The notes under the pieces are model-generated. The model did no database searches, was not told where the DNA came from, and worked only from the letters and a program-made list of their open reading frames with translations. Shown here piece after piece: positions 27,546 to 37,072 of a stretch of 47,613 nt of DNA; position 1 is the first letter of the stretch; every line of letters starts with the position of its first letter. Both the position numbers and the translations under genes were made by a program. The DNA comes from Coriobacteriaceae bacterium AF08-21. Its GTDB lineage: Bacteria > Actinomycetota > Coriobacteriia > Coriobacteriales > Coriobacteriaceae. Location: contig JAQCQR010000019.1 in NCBI GenBank assembly GCA_027687465.1, forward strand, positions 1-47,613, written 5' to 3'.

Positions 27546-27551
27546 ATGTTG

Positions 27552-27580
27552 TTTATACAGCCTGTGTACAACAGATATAC
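27552..27580 (+). promoter_or_regulatory. Probable promoter of the GH13-GH77 gene
   Basis: TTTATA (27552-27557) and TATACT (27575-27580) are 17 bases apart, about 60 bases before the start codon and just downstream of the operator-like sites. Confidence 0.5.
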
Positions 27581-27642
27581 TTACATCCTGTGCGTAAAGC
27601 CCATGGCCAGCAGGCCGTGATTCTATTGAACTGGACCGTACT

Positions 27643-30600
27643 ATGAGATTGATACACAACAGCCGTCTGCCGCAGTTTCGCACTCCGTTTGGCGCTGTGA
27701 CCACTGGTACCACCCTTTCGCTCTCCGTCATTCTGGAGGATGCCGACCCCAACCAGGCAACGCTTACGCTGCGCACCTGGGTCGATGAGATCGGTGAGTC
27801 TCGATATCCCATGACGCACGAGGGCGACGGCATATTTAGCGTAGAGCTTGAGTGCACCGAGCCCTGTCTTATCTGGTACAGCTTTATCTGCAATATCGAA
27901 GGCCAGCCCGAGGTCCGCTTAGGCGCACCGCAGGGACGCACCGGCGGCGAAGGCGTAACTTACGACTACGCCGAGGTTCCGTCCTTCCAGATTACCGTCT
28001 ATAAGCACCGCGAGAACCGTCCCACCTGGTACGAGCGCGGTATGGTCTATCAGATCTTCCCCGATCGCTATGCCCGCGACGGGCACTGGCGCGAGCGCAC
28101 GCTGGCCGAGGTCGAAAAACCGCGTAAAGGTATTCAGCGCCGCATGGTCGAGGACTGGAACGAGCCGCCTGTGTACGAGCGCGCCGAGGACGGCTCCATC
28201 AAGACCTGGGACTTTTACGGCGGATCGCTCAAGGGTATCCAGGAAGACCTGCCTCGCATCGCCGAGCTGGGCTTTACAGCCATCTACCTCAACCCCATTT
28301 TTGAAGCCGCGAGCAACCACCGCTACGACACCGCCGATTACACCAAGATCGATCCGATTCTGGGCACCGAGCAGGACTTTACTGAGCTGTGCGAGGCGGC
28401 CGAGGAGTTGGGCATTTCCATCATTCTGGACGGTGTGTTCAACCACACGGGCGACGATTCGATCTACTTCAACCGCTACGGCAACTACCCCGGCGTGGGC
28501 GCATGGCAGAGCGAGGATTCGCCGTGGCGCGATGCGTTTTATTTCCACGAGGACGGCTCGTACGACTGTTGGTGGGGCGTAGGCAACATGCCCGCCATCA
28601 ACGAGAATTCCGAGCTTGTCCGTGAAAAACTTCTGGGCAAGGACGGCGTGATTCGCAAATGGCTTCGCGCCGGCGCTCACGGCTGGCGCCTGGATGTGGC
28701 CGACGAGCTTTCCGATGACTTCCTGGCCGAGATCAAAAAGGCCGTGCTCGCTGAGAAGCCCGACGCGCTGCTGCTCGGCGAGGTCTGGGAAGACGCCTCC
28801 AACAAGATCAGCTATGGCCATTTGCGTCGTTACCTGCAAGGATCCGAGCTTGACTCGGCTATGGATTATCCCTTCCGCGACATGGTCATCGGCTTTTTGA
28901 TGGGCTACAAGAACGCCTATCAGGCAGCCGAGGATATCGAAACCCTGCGCGAGAATTATCCGCGCGAGGCCCTGTCCTGCGCGCTCAACCTGCTGTCGAG
29001 CCACGACCGTCCACGTATCATCTCAGTGCTCGGCGGCGGCCCCGACGAGTCGCAGCTACCCGAGTGCGAGCGCAGCAAGTGGCGCCTAGACGAGAACTCG
29101 ATGGGCCTGGCCAAGAGCCGTTTTTGGCTTGCAACGCTCATGCAGATGACGTTCCCCGGCGTGCCTTCGATTTACTATGGCGACGAGTACGGCCTTGAGG
29201 GCCTGACCGATCCGGGCAATCGCCGTACGCTGCCTTTGAAGGAAGACTTGCACGACTTCGATACACTCGCCATCCTTAAAAACGCCTCGGCCGTGCGCCG
29301 CGCCCTGCCGTTTATGGTCGATGGCGAGATCAAGGCCTTCGCGCTCAATGATGAGGTGCTTGCTTACAACCGTACGGGCAAGGACGGCGAGTATGCGACG
29401 GTTATCATCAACCGCAGCCTGCGCAACTCGCACCGCGTGACAATTCCGGCGCTCGGCGAATGTGCAAGCGACGTGATTAGTGGCCACGAGTGCGAGATTC
29501 ACAACGGTACCGTCACGCTCGATCTGTATCCGCTGGGTTCATCGATCATCTATCACCACGCCGAGCAGCGTCTGCAAGAGCCGCTCGATCATGGTGCGGG
29601 CGTTGTGTGCCATATCACATCGGTGCCGACCGACGACGGTAAGCCCGGAACGATCGGCGCGCCAACGCGTCGTTTTATCGACCATCTGGCCGCAATGGGC
29701 ATGCGCTACTGGCAGGTCCTGCCCGTCAACCCCACGGACTTCTTCCGCTCCCCTTACGCCGGTCCTTCGGCCTTTGCGGGCAATATCGACCTGCTTCCCG
29801 AAAGCCACAAGGAGCTAGCCGCCGACTTTGAGACCTGGAAGGCCCACGGCGGCGAGGATGCCGATCCGCTGTACACCGCGTTTAAACATCGCAATGCCGA
29901 TTGGCTCGAGAAGTACTGCGTCTATATGGCCGTCAAAAAATACTTTGAGGGCGAATCGCGCCACGATTGGCCGGCAGATGTTGCGCGCTACAACGAGCAT
30001 CTGATCGACGATAAGCGTTTCCACGACGAGGCCGAGCTTCAGGCGTACATGCAGTACCGCTTTGACCTGGCTTGGTGCGAGCTTATGAACTATGCGCACA
30101 AGAAGGGCATCGAGGTCATCGGCGATATTCCTATGTACGTGTCCGACGATTCAGCAGATGCGTGGAGCGAACCCGAGAACTTCTGGCTGTCTGATACCGG
30201 TAAGGCAATCGAGATCTCCGGTGCGCCGCCCGACAACTTTGCGCCCGAGGGCCAGGTGTGGGGCAACCCGACGTTCCGCTGGGACCACATGAAGCAGAAC
30301 GGCTACCGCTGGTGGATGGATCGCCTACGTCGTGCGTTCTCGCTCTACGACCGCGTGCGCCTGGATCACTTCCTGGGCTTCCACAGCTACTTTAGCATTC
30401 CCTCAGGTAAGGCCTGCGCCGACGGGCGTTGGCTGGCAGGCCCGGGCAAGGACCTTTTCCAGACCGCCTATGACGAGTTGGGGCCGCTCAACTTTATTGC
30501 CGAGGACCTGGGCTACCTGACGCCCGGCGTTCGCGCCATGGCTTCGACCTGCGGCTTTCCCGGCATGGACGTGCTGGAGTTTAGCGACTACGACGTCCGC

Positions 30601-30939
30601 AACGGCGTGCACCCCACGCCGGGCAAGATCCTGTACACCTCGACGCACGATACGTCGACATTGGCCGGTTGGAGCACGCGTTCCTTTGCGGGCGGCGATG
30701 AACCAAGCGGTGTTGAGGTGGCGGCCAAGCTGATGAGCGACGCGCTGGCAAGCGACGCTCCCCTGGTGATGATGCCGCTGCAGGATGTCCTGGGGCTGGG
30801 CGACGACGCGCGCATGAACGTACCGGGCGTGGCCACGGGCAACTGGACCTGGCAGGCTGACGAGGCCGACGTTGCGGCCGCTGAGGGCAAAACCGCACAG
30901 CTCCTGCGCAACACGCATAGATTCTGGGGTGAAGCGTGA
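27643..30939 (+). CDS. GH13 amylase/neopullulanase fused to GH77 4-alpha-glucanotransferase
   Basis: A 1098-residue bifunctional alpha-glucan enzyme. Residues about 1-120 are an N-terminal beta domain; 125-560 are a GH13 barrel (DGVFNHTG, nucleophile in GWRLDVADEL, acid Glu in LLGEVWED, LLSSHDRPR); 560-640 are its C-terminal beta domain. From about residue 655 (GAGVVCHITSVPTDDG) to the end is a MalQ-type GH77 domain: YWQVLPVNPT, VRLDHFLGF (nucleophile), NFIAEDLGYLTP (acid/base), YTSTHDTSTL. All catalytic residues of both domains appear intact. It would hydrolyse or debranch maltodextrins and disproportionate the products, feeding GlgP. The ribosome site before ATG 27643 is weak. No signal peptide, so cytoplasmic. 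Confidence 0.93.
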   Translation: MRLIHNSRLPQFRTPFGAVTTGTTLSLSVILEDADPNQATLTLRTWVDEIGESRYPMTHEGDGIFSVELECTEPCLIWYSFICNIEGQPEVRLGAPQGRTGGEGVTYDYAEVPSFQITVYKHRENRPTWYERGMVYQIFPDRYARDGHWRERTLAEVEKPRKGIQRRMVEDWNEPPVYERAEDGSIKTWDFYGGSLKGIQEDLPRIAELGFTAIYLNPIFEAASNHRYDTADYTKIDPILGTEQDFTELCEAAEELGISIILDGVFNHTGDDSIYFNRYGNYPGVGAWQSEDSPWRDAFYFHEDGSYDCWWGVGNMPAINENSELVREKLLGKDGVIRKWLRAGAHGWRLDVADELSDDFLAEIKKAVLAEKPDALLLGEVWEDASNKISYGHLRRYLQGSELDSAMDYPFRDMVIGFLMGYKNAYQAAEDIETLRENYPREALSCALNLLSSHDRPRIISVLGGGPDESQLPECERSKWRLDENSMGLAKSRFWLATLMQMTFPGVPSIYYGDEYGLEGLTDPGNRRTLPLKEDLHDFDTLAILKNASAVRRALPFMVDGEIKAFALNDEVLAYNRTGKDGEYATVIINRSLRNSHRVTIPALGECASDVISGHECEIHNGTVTLDLYPLGSSIIYHHAEQRLQEPLDHGAGVVCHITSVPTDDGKPGTIGAPTRRFIDHLAAMGMRYWQVLPVNPTDFFRSPYAGPSAFAGNIDLLPESHKELAADFETWKAHGGEDADPLYTAFKHRNADWLEKYCVYMAVKKYFEGESRHDWPADVARYNEHLIDDKRFHDEAELQAYMQYRFDLAWCELMNYAHKKGIEVIGDIPMYVSDDSADAWSEPENFWLSDTGKAIEISGAPPDNFAPEGQVWGNPTFRWDHMKQNGYRWWMDRLRRAFSLYDRVRLDHFLGFHSYFSIPSGKACADGRWLAGPGKDLFQTAYDELGPLNFIAEDLGYLTPGVRAMASTCGFPGMDVLEFSDYDVRNGVHPTPGKILYTSTHDTSTLAGWSTRSFAGGDEPSGVEVAAKLMSDALASDAPLVMMPLQDVLGLGDDARMNVPGVATGNWTWQADEADVAAAEGKTAQLLRNTHRFWGEA

Positions 30940-30983
30940 TAAAACGCCCGATATGGGGTACAGTTACAGACGTTTGAATTTTT

Positions 30984-31009
30984 GCGGGCAGAGTAATCTG
31001 CCCGCTTTG
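30984..31009 (+). terminator. Terminator between GH13-GH77 gene and fmdB-like gene
   Basis: Perfect 9-bp stem GCGGGCAGA / TCTGCCCGC with a GTAA tetraloop, followed by TTTGT. Confidence 0.7.
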
Positions 31010-31027
31010 TGCTGAAAAGGAAGTACT

Positions 31028-31264
31028 ATGGCGCGCTACGATTACAAGTGCTCGAGCTGCGGCAACGTGTTTGAGGTTGAGCATCCCATGTCCGAGACTC
31101 CAGAGGTCGTGTGCCCGAGCTGCGGTGCCCCGGCGGCCAAGACGTTCTCGGCCAGCGGCATTAAATTTGAGGGCAGCGGTTTCTACAACACCGACCAGCG
31201 AAGCGGTGGCTCCAGCACCAGCGCCACAAGCGGCTGCTGCGCCAACTGCCCGCATAGCCACTAG
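31028..31264 (+). CDS. FmdB-family zinc-ribbon protein
   Basis: A 78-residue protein. The first 40 residues are the FmdB-type zinc ribbon: YDYKCSSCGNVFEVEH and VCPSCGAPAAK supply two CxxC pairs. The segment KTFSASGIKFEGSGFYNTD is also typical. The C-terminus is Ser/Gly-rich with a further CCANCPHSH cysteine/histidine cluster. The family is annotated as putative regulatory proteins; function is unknown. The GAAAAGGAAGTACT leader gives a good ribosome site. Confidence 0.85.
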   Translation: MARYDYKCSSCGNVFEVEHPMSETPEVVCPSCGAPAAKTFSASGIKFEGSGFYNTDQRSGGSSTSATSGCCANCPHSH

Positions 31265-31274
31265 AAACAACGCG

Positions 31275-31311
31275 GCCCCGCGACCGACACCAATCGCGGG
31301 GCTATTTCTTT
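31275..31311 (+). terminator. Terminator after fmdB-like gene
   Basis: 9-bp stem GCCCCGCGA / TCGCGGGGC with a ten-base loop, followed by TATTTCTTT. Confidence 0.8.
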
Positions 31312-31353
31312 GAGCTATGAGTAGCTAATTATCAGGCCAGGTTTCCTTATGAA

Positions 31354-31416
31354 TTGCGGTGAAATAAGGACAGTTTGGCAGGTAGAAGCCGCTATTCAAT
31401 CCCTATTTCACCGCAA
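31354..31416. repeat. Inverted pair of TTGCGGTGAA repeats
   Basis: TTGCGGTGAAATAAGGA at 31354-31370 is matched in inverted orientation at 31400-31416 with one mismatch. A third copy, extending to GGGACTGAATAG, occurs at 47545-47569. The inverted pair sits between the convergent fmdB-like and rsmB genes. Confidence 0.8.
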
Positions 31417-31424
31417 ATTAGTAG

Positions 31425-32825
31425 TTAGTTGTGGATCAGGCGGGCGCAGAAGTGGCCGTCGTAGGAGTCGGCGTTTACCGGCACGCTTTGGAAGAGGCCT
31501 CGGTCGTTTTGGCGTACGGAGACGAGCTTCTTGGCCTGGGCGAACTCGGGGAGTTGCAGAATCTGCGCCTCGGAAAGCGGTGCCACGCTAAAGCCGGCAC
31601 CCTCGGGAGAGCTCAAGAACGCTTCCACGACCTGCATGTTCTCCTCGTCGAAGACCGAGCACGTCGCATAGATGAGCTCGCCGTCGGCAGCCACGCGCAC
31701 AGCAGCCTCTTTGAGCATCGTCAGCTGCAGCTTGGGCAGCTCAACCGTCACATCCTTTTCGGTCAGGCGCCACGGGATCTCGGGATGACGGCGCATGGTG
31801 CCGGTGCCAGAGCACGGCGCATCGATAAAGACCATGTCGAACTTAACCGGCTCGCCAAGCATGGCATCAAACGATGTGAGCACCTCATCAAGCTCGCAGG
31901 CATCACCCGAAACCGTACGAACGCCCTGAATACCAGCCTTATGCAGGCGAGCGAGATTCAGATCGCACTTGCGATCATGCAGATCGAGCGCCGTATGCTG
32001 ACGCTCATAGCCCGCACGCTTGGCCTGGCACATCATCACATAGGTCTTGGTGCCACGGCCGGCACCAATCTCAAGGCAGCTACCAGGGCGCGTGGCAGCT
32101 GTGGCGATAAGCTGGGCGTTAAGGTCCGAGGCCACGGCAGCAGCACGCTCAAATACGCCCGACGCAACCGTAACCTGAGCATCGACCGGAGCATGACAGC
32201 CAGGGAACACAGGCGCCACAAGCTGCGATAGGTACGGATCAGGTTTGGTTGCAAAGGCGTTCTCGTGCAAAGCGAGCGGCGCGGGCGCCAGATTGCCGGC
32301 GAAGCCGAGCGCACCCTCTGGAGTGTCAAACGACGCCATAATGCGAGCGCATAGCCAGCGCGGAAGACCCATCAGGCGCGACAGACGAACCAAGCGTCGC
32401 TCGGACTCATCCACGTCGGATGCCGTGGCAAAGTCCTCAACGTTGTCCGCAACCTTGTGCAGCACCGCGTTTGCCAAGCCCGCAGCAGACTTAGCACCAC
32501 TGCGCACCAGCTCAACACCCTGGCTCACGGCAACGCGGCCCGGCGTATGCAGGTAGAGCATCTCGAAGGCCGAGATACGAAGCGCCATGCGAACGCGCGG
32601 CGCAACCTTTTTGGGTTTATCGAGAAACTGATCGAGCAGCTCGTCCAAAATACCCTGCGTGGCGGCCACGCCCAGCGCCAAGCGGGCGGCAAAAGCGGAA
32701 TCGCGCTGGTCAATAGCCTTGGCCGATGCGCGAGAGGACAGCACGTCGCGCGCATACATGCCGCGGCGATCGGCCTCCATCAGTACATCGAGCGCAAGTT
32801 TGCGCGCGGGGGACAGCTTGCTCAT
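31425..32825 (-). CDS. rsmB: 16S rRNA (cytosine-967-C5) methyltransferase
   Basis: A 466-residue SAM-dependent RNA methyltransferase. The N-terminal 140 residues are a NusB-like RNA-binding domain (RKLALDVLMEADRRGMYARD, AARLALGVAATQGILDELLD). The C-terminal domain has the SAM site LEIGAGRGTKTYVM, the FIDAPCSGTGTMRRHPEI motif and the catalytic YATCSVFDEEN cysteine. The start ATG 32825 overlaps the fmt stop by four bases (ATGA); an earlier frame extension is not needed. Pairing with fmt is a common bacterial arrangement. Confidence 0.93.
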   Translation of the reverse strand: MSKLSPARKLALDVLMEADRRGMYARDVLSSRASAKAIDQRDSAFAARLALGVAATQGILDELLDQFLDKPKKVAPRVRMALRISAFEMLYLHTPGRVAVSQGVELVRSGAKSAAGLANAVLHKVADNVEDFATASDVDESERRLVRLSRLMGLPRWLCARIMASFDTPEGALGFAGNLAPAPLALHENAFATKPDPYLSQLVAPVFPGCHAPVDAQVTVASGVFERAAAVASDLNAQLIATAATRPGSCLEIGAGRGTKTYVMMCQAKRAGYERQHTALDLHDRKCDLNLARLHKAGIQGVRTVSGDACELDEVLTSFDAMLGEPVKFDMVFIDAPCSGTGTMRRHPEIPWRLTEKDVTVELPKLQLTMLKEAAVRVAADGELIYATCSVFDEENMQVVEAFLSSPEGAGFSVAPLSEAQILQLPEFAQAKKLVSVRQNDRGLFQSVPVNADSYDGHFCARLIHN

Positions 32826-33742
32826 GACAAAACACCCCACGAAAGATCGGCACCCTGCAGGCCAGCAGCCCAAGCAGAAGCAGTCATAGCACGCTTGCCA
32901 TCAGGCTTAACCTCAAGCAACTCAACCGAGCCATCGGAAAGGCCAAGGTAAACACGCTTGGCCTTAACGAGAACCTGACCCTCGCCAAGCAACACATCAG
33001 CCGCCGCAGCATCGAGCACACGCACGGTCTTGCCGGCAATCACGCAACGAGCAGGCGCGGTATCGGACGAAGCGAGCACATGACGCACGCAATCGAGCGC
33101 CGCCATTTGCGGATCCAAGCGCATCTCCTGCTTAGAAATCTTGGCAGCATGGGTAACGAGCGCCTCATCCTGTTCAGTCCACACGGCAGTGCCATCGGCA
33201 AGAGAGGGAAGCGTATCGGCAAGCAGTTTGCCGCCGAGCTCAGCGAGCTCCATAGTCAGCGCCTCGGCATGCTTACCGGCAACCGACGTGGAAGCCTGAG
33301 CACAATAAGCACCAGTATCCACGCCATGCCCAATGCGCATGATAGAAACGCCAGCAATCTCATCACCAGCAAGAATGGCACGTTGAATGGGAGCCGCGCC
33401 GCGCCAACGAGGCAGCAAGGACGCATGAACATTCACAATGCCGAGCGGCGCCATATGCAGTACCTCATCAGGCAAAATGCAACCATAGGCAGCCACACAG
33501 AAAATATCAGCCTGCGCAGCCTGGAGCGCCGCAACAACCTCGGGCGTCATACGACTGGCCTCAACAACCGGCAACCCCAGCTCAAGCGCCTTGGCCTTAA
33601 CAGGAGAAGGCTCAAGCTTCTTACCACGCCCACGAACAGCATCGGGACGAGTAATAACAAGCGCAATCTCGTTCCCAGCCTCAACAAGCGAAGTCAGCGA
33701 AGGCACAGCAAAATCAGGCGTACCCATAAACACAATACGCAT
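32822..33742 (-). CDS. fmt: Methionyl-tRNA formyltransferase
   Basis: A 306-residue enzyme formylating initiator Met-tRNA with 10-formyl-tetrahydrofolate. It starts MRIVFMGTPDFAVPSL; the catalytic region includes NVHASLLPRWRGAAPIQRAI and a GVSIMRIGHGVDTGAY segment. The C-terminal OB-like domain follows from about residue 205. ATG 33742 is preferred because GGGGAG lies eight bases upstream; six more in-frame residues are possible upstream. Translationally coupled to rsmB. Confidence 0.96.
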   Translation of the reverse strand: MRIVFMGTPDFAVPSLTSLVEAGNEIALVITRPDAVRGRGKKLEPSPVKAKALELGLPVVEASRMTPEVVAALQAAQADIFCVAAYGCILPDEVLHMAPLGIVNVHASLLPRWRGAAPIQRAILAGDEIAGVSIMRIGHGVDTGAYCAQASTSVAGKHAEALTMELAELGGKLLADTLPSLADGTAVWTEQDEALVTHAAKISKQEMRLDPQMAALDCVRHVLASSDTAPARCVIAGKTVRVLDAAAADVLLGEGQVLVKAKRVYLGLSDGSVELLEVKPDGKRAMTASAWAAGLQGADLSWGVLS

Positions 33743-33845
33743 AATAATTTCTCCCCTCAAACAAAACCGAGACGGCTACAAACAACAGCGCCAGGACAAG
33801 TCGCAATCTCGACGCCAAAACAATTCAACACGTTCAAATATACCC

Positions 33846-33882
33846 AAAAACAAAGAAAGAGCCGCATAAAAGCAGCTCTTTC
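33846..33882 (-). terminator. Terminator between def and fmt
   Basis: On the minus strand GAAAGAGC and GCTCTTTC (33855-33862 and 33875-33882) form a stem followed by TTTGTTTTT. It should end the priA-def transcript before fmt. Confidence 0.75.
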
Positions 33883-33956
33883 AGCAAAGCACCCATCAGC
33901 GAAGACGCCCATCCCTGGCCCGACGGCACCCGGGCGAGTCAAGCAGCGTCAACGTA

Positions 33957-34052
33957 GTCCCCGGGGCGCCCGCCTATATCGTCCCGCGCGCAGTTTCGCA
34001 GCGCAGCGAGAATGTTTGAGCACGGGATGATATAGGCGGGCGCCCCGGGGAC
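33957..34052. repeat. 30-bp-arm inverted repeat with GTCCCC/GGGGAC ends
   Basis: Arms at 33957-33986 and 34023-34052 match with one mismatch in 30; the outer ends are GTCCCCGGGGCGCCCGCC and its complement. It lies between the def stop and the terminator before fmt. Such extragenic palindromes with GGGGAC ends resemble REP/RAYT-associated or MITE-like elements; no transposase is in the window. Confidence 0.85.
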
Positions 34053-34060
34053 GGACAAAC

Positions 34061-34597
34061 CTACTCCGTCTCGCCCGGTCGAGCGCCGCGGGCCAGGGCG
34101 TCCTGGTACTCCTTGACGGCCTTGATCCTCTGCATGGGCTTCAGTCGCTCGAACATAGTGTTGCCATGCAGGTGATCGATCTCATGCTGCAGGCACACGC
34201 AGAACAGGTCGCCCGTAGCCTCGTAGCGAATCAGGTTTGCGTCCAAGTCGTACGCCTCGACGACGACATGGTCGGGACGCTCGATCTCGCAGCTAATGCC
34301 AGGGATGGACAGGCAGCCCTCGCTAAACGGCACAAGATGGTCGCTCTGCTCCACGATCACGGGGTTGATGAGCACGTACGGGTCATAGTCGTTCTTGTCG
34401 GTGTAGTCGCAGTCGATGGTGACGAGCTGAATGAGTTCGCCGATCTGCGGGGCAGCCAGACCGCAGCCGCCGTTCTCGAACATCATCTTCTTCATCTTCT
34501 CGGCAAGCGCCTCGATCGCCGGGGTAATCTCCTCGATGACGGCACACTCCTGGCGCAGACGAGGGTCGGGCGACAGTACGATTCCGTTGGCTTCCAT
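34061..34597 (-). CDS. def: Peptide deformylase
   Basis: A 178-residue metalloenzyme removing the formyl group from nascent N-termini. All three family motifs are present: GCGLAAPQIG, EGCLSIPG and QHEIDHLHG, supplying the metal-binding Cys and two His and the catalytic Glu. The start ATG 34597 has AAAGGA five bases upstream; the in-frame ATG six bases earlier overlaps that site. It lies 18 bases after priA, and near fmt, the enzyme with the opposite action. Confidence 0.96.
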   Translation of the reverse strand: MEANGIVLSPDPRLRQECAVIEEITPAIEALAEKMKKMMFENGGCGLAAPQIGELIQLVTIDCDYTDKNDYDPYVLINPVIVEQSDHLVPFSEGCLSIPGISCEIERPDHVVVEAYDLDANLIRYEATGDLFCVCLQHEIDHLHGNTMFERLKPMQRIKAVKEYQDALARGARPGETE

Positions 34598-34615
34598 GGC
34601 CATCCTTTCGGGTTG

Positions 34616-37042
34616 TTACATCAAATCATAGGCGTCGACGTCAACGCTCACGCTCACGCCGCGCACAGAGCCCACCTCTTTGAGGCAGGCGTCGATATCA
34701 TCAGAGACATGGTACCCCACGGGCGACTTCACAAGCAGATGGAAGCGGTAACGATCCTTGGCTCTCTCGATTACACACGAAGCCGGACCCAGCACCTGCG
34801 GCACGGCACTCCCCGCCCGCAAAAAATCGGGCGCGGCGGCATGCCAGCGGCGCTTAAGAAGCTTTGCAATACGCCCGATGTAGTCCTGCGCGTCGTCTCG
34901 GTTCGCCGACCACACCAAGATGTTGACCAGGCGAACAAACGGCGGGTACAGCGCGTCGCGGCGCTGATCCAGGTCGTAGTCGGTAAAGATCGAACGATCG
35001 TGCTCAGCGACGGCGCGAATGACCGGGTCCCCGGGCAGGTAGGTCTGGATGATGACCTCGCCAGGGCGATCGCCACGACCGGCGCGGCCCGCGACCTGCT
35101 CCAGCAAATCGTAGGCGCGCTCCCCTGCGCGGAAGTCCGGCAGCTTGAGGGCGAAGTCGGCATTGACCACGCCCACGAGCGTGACCTCGGGAAAGTCGAG
35201 ACCCTTTGCGATCATTTGGGTGCCCAGCAACACGGCGCAATCGGCCGCATCGAACTGCTCGAGCAACTTTTTGTGCGCGTCCTTGCCGCGCGTGGAATCG
35301 GCATCCATGCGAATGATGGCGACGTCGTCGGGCAGCATCTGGTGCAGTGCGTCCTCGATCTGCTGAGTGCCCAGGCCCATTTTTGCCAGGTAGCGACTGC
35401 CACATTTGGGGCAACGGCTCGTGGCCGCCGGATAGGGCTGCACGCGCCAAGACGAACCGCATGTGTGACACTGCAGCGTGTGTGTGCGCTCGTGATACGT
35501 AAGCGCGGTGGAGCAGTGGGTGCAGGTGGGGACGCAGCCGCACTCGCGGCACATCAGGAACGGCGCAAAGCCACGGCGGTTATGCAGCAGCACGGCCTTC
35601 TCGCGGCGCTCGACCACACGCTCAAGGCCTTCTATAAGCGGTTTTGAGAACATGGAGCGGCTACCGTGCGAGAACTCGCGACGCAGATCGGCAATGCGAA
35701 CCGTGGGCAACACGGCGTGTCCCGGGCGCTCGGGCATCTCGACGCGCGTCCAGGCGGCACCGTTAAACGTGCCGCGGCGGCAGCGGTCGAGGGCCTCGGC
35801 AGAAGGCGTGGCCGACCCCAGCACGAGCGGGCAGCGATAGCGGCGCGCCATCTCGGCCGCCACCTCGCGCGCATGGTAGCGCGGACTGGAGCCCTGCTTG
35901 TAGCTGGTCTCGTGCTCCTCGTCGATGATGATGAGGCCCAGGTCGCTAAGCGGGCAAAAGAGCGCCGAGCGGGCGCCGACGACCACGCGGGCCGCACCGC
36001 TGGCGACCATATCCCACTGGTCCAGGCGCTCGCCGGCCGAAAGGCGCGAATGGAACACGGCGACCGTCTCGCCAAAGCGCGAACGGAAGCGGCCGACGGT
36101 CTGGGCCGTCAGCGAGATCTCGGGCACCAGCACGCAAGCCGAACGGCCGGCCGCCAGCACGCGCTCGATGGCGGAGAGGTACACCTCGGTTTTGCCGGAG
36201 CCGGTGACGCCGTCGACCAGCACCACGTCGCCATGAGCGTCCAGACGGGCGCGCTCAATCTGCGCGAGTGCCTGCTTCTGGCCGTTGGTAAGGGAGACCG
36301 GCGCCTTGCCGCTTGCCGAGGACAGCGTGGTCTGCTCGCTGCAGCCACGCCACGCACGACGCTCCTCCACCACGACGACGCCGCGTTTTTCGAGCGCCTT
36401 GATGGTCGCCGACATGCTGTTATAGAGAAGGTTGAGGTCGCGCGTCGTGACCGGGCCGCACTGGAGCGCCTCGATGAGCTGACGCTGGCGGACCGCGGTC
36501 TTGGGCGGCGTATAGTCGAAGCCCTCGGGCGTGAGCATGACCCAGCGGTTTTGGATGGGTTTGACGGCGGGGCGCTCAACGGCCCACACGCCGTCGTCAC
36601 CTTTGACCACGCGCGGGCTTCCACCCGGGGGCAAGAACAAACGCAGGCACTCGGAAAGCGTTGCGACGTACTCGCGGCTCATCCAGCGTGCGATACGGGC
36701 AGCCTCGGCGGTAAAGAGCGGTTTGCTGAGGATAGCCTCGATGGCTTTAATGCGGGCTGGGTCGAGGGCGTTGATGCCTTGCAGGTCACCCAGCTCAGGC
36801 GCAATGTCGACGATATAGCCCGCGGCGGCACGGTTACCAAAGTGGACCAGGACCGTGGATCCGATTTGCGCCTCGTTGGCAAGGGACCGGGGAATGCCAT
36901 AAGCAAACGGCTCGGACAGCGCACGGGTGGGAATGTCGAGGACTACGCTCGCATAGGCGGCGACGGGTTCAGGCGCGAACTCAGGCTTGGCCGGAGTCTC
37001 CTCCGGTTCCGGCGAACCAAACAGCGACAGTTGCTCGGCCAT
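34616..37042 (-). CDS. priA: Primosomal protein N' (replication restart helicase)
   Basis: An 808-residue superfamily 2 DNA helicase that restarts stalled forks. Order: N-terminal DNA-binding domain (VVLDIPTRALSEPFAYGIP), winged-helix region, helicase with Walker A VTGSGKTEVYLS and DEEH box in LIIIDEEHETSYKQ, the zinc-binding cysteines CRECGCVPTCTHCS and CHTCGSSW...CPKCG, then motifs V and VI (QMIAKGLDFPEV, QVAGRAGRGDRPG). An acidic/proline N-terminal lead of about 30 residues is extra. ATG 37042 follows GGGAGG; an upstream ATG at 37081 is less likely. Confidence 0.95.
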   Translation of the reverse strand: MAEQLSLFGSPEPEETPAKPEFAPEPVAAYASVVLDIPTRALSEPFAYGIPRSLANEAQIGSTVLVHFGNRAAAGYIVDIAPELGDLQGINALDPARIKAIEAILSKPLFTAEAARIARWMSREYVATLSECLRLFLPPGGSPRVVKGDDGVWAVERPAVKPIQNRWVMLTPEGFDYTPPKTAVRQRQLIEALQCGPVTTRDLNLLYNSMSATIKALEKRGVVVVEERRAWRGCSEQTTLSSASGKAPVSLTNGQKQALAQIERARLDAHGDVVLVDGVTGSGKTEVYLSAIERVLAAGRSACVLVPEISLTAQTVGRFRSRFGETVAVFHSRLSAGERLDQWDMVASGAARVVVGARSALFCPLSDLGLIIIDEEHETSYKQGSSPRYHAREVAAEMARRYRCPLVLGSATPSAEALDRCRRGTFNGAAWTRVEMPERPGHAVLPTVRIADLRREFSHGSRSMFSKPLIEGLERVVERREKAVLLHNRRGFAPFLMCRECGCVPTCTHCSTALTYHERTHTLQCHTCGSSWRVQPYPAATSRCPKCGSRYLAKMGLGTQQIEDALHQMLPDDVAIIRMDADSTRGKDAHKKLLEQFDAADCAVLLGTQMIAKGLDFPEVTLVGVVNADFALKLPDFRAGERAYDLLEQVAGRAGRGDRPGEVIIQTYLPGDPVIRAVAEHDRSIFTDYDLDQRRDALYPPFVRLVNILVWSANRDDAQDYIGRIAKLLKRRWHAAAPDFLRAGSAVPQVLGPASCVIERAKDRYRFHLLVKSPVGYHVSDDIDACLKEVGSVRGVSVSVDVDAYDLM

Positions 37043-37072
37043 GGCCCCTATACCTCCCATCCCATGCGTCTT

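Noticed and set aside
26377..27571. Long Ala/Val/Leu- or Gly/Leu-rich minus-strand frames opposite the glgA tail
   Set aside because: They mirror the low-complexity Lys/Ala/Thr tail and would be pure low-complexity sequence; no ribosome site or homologue-like pattern.
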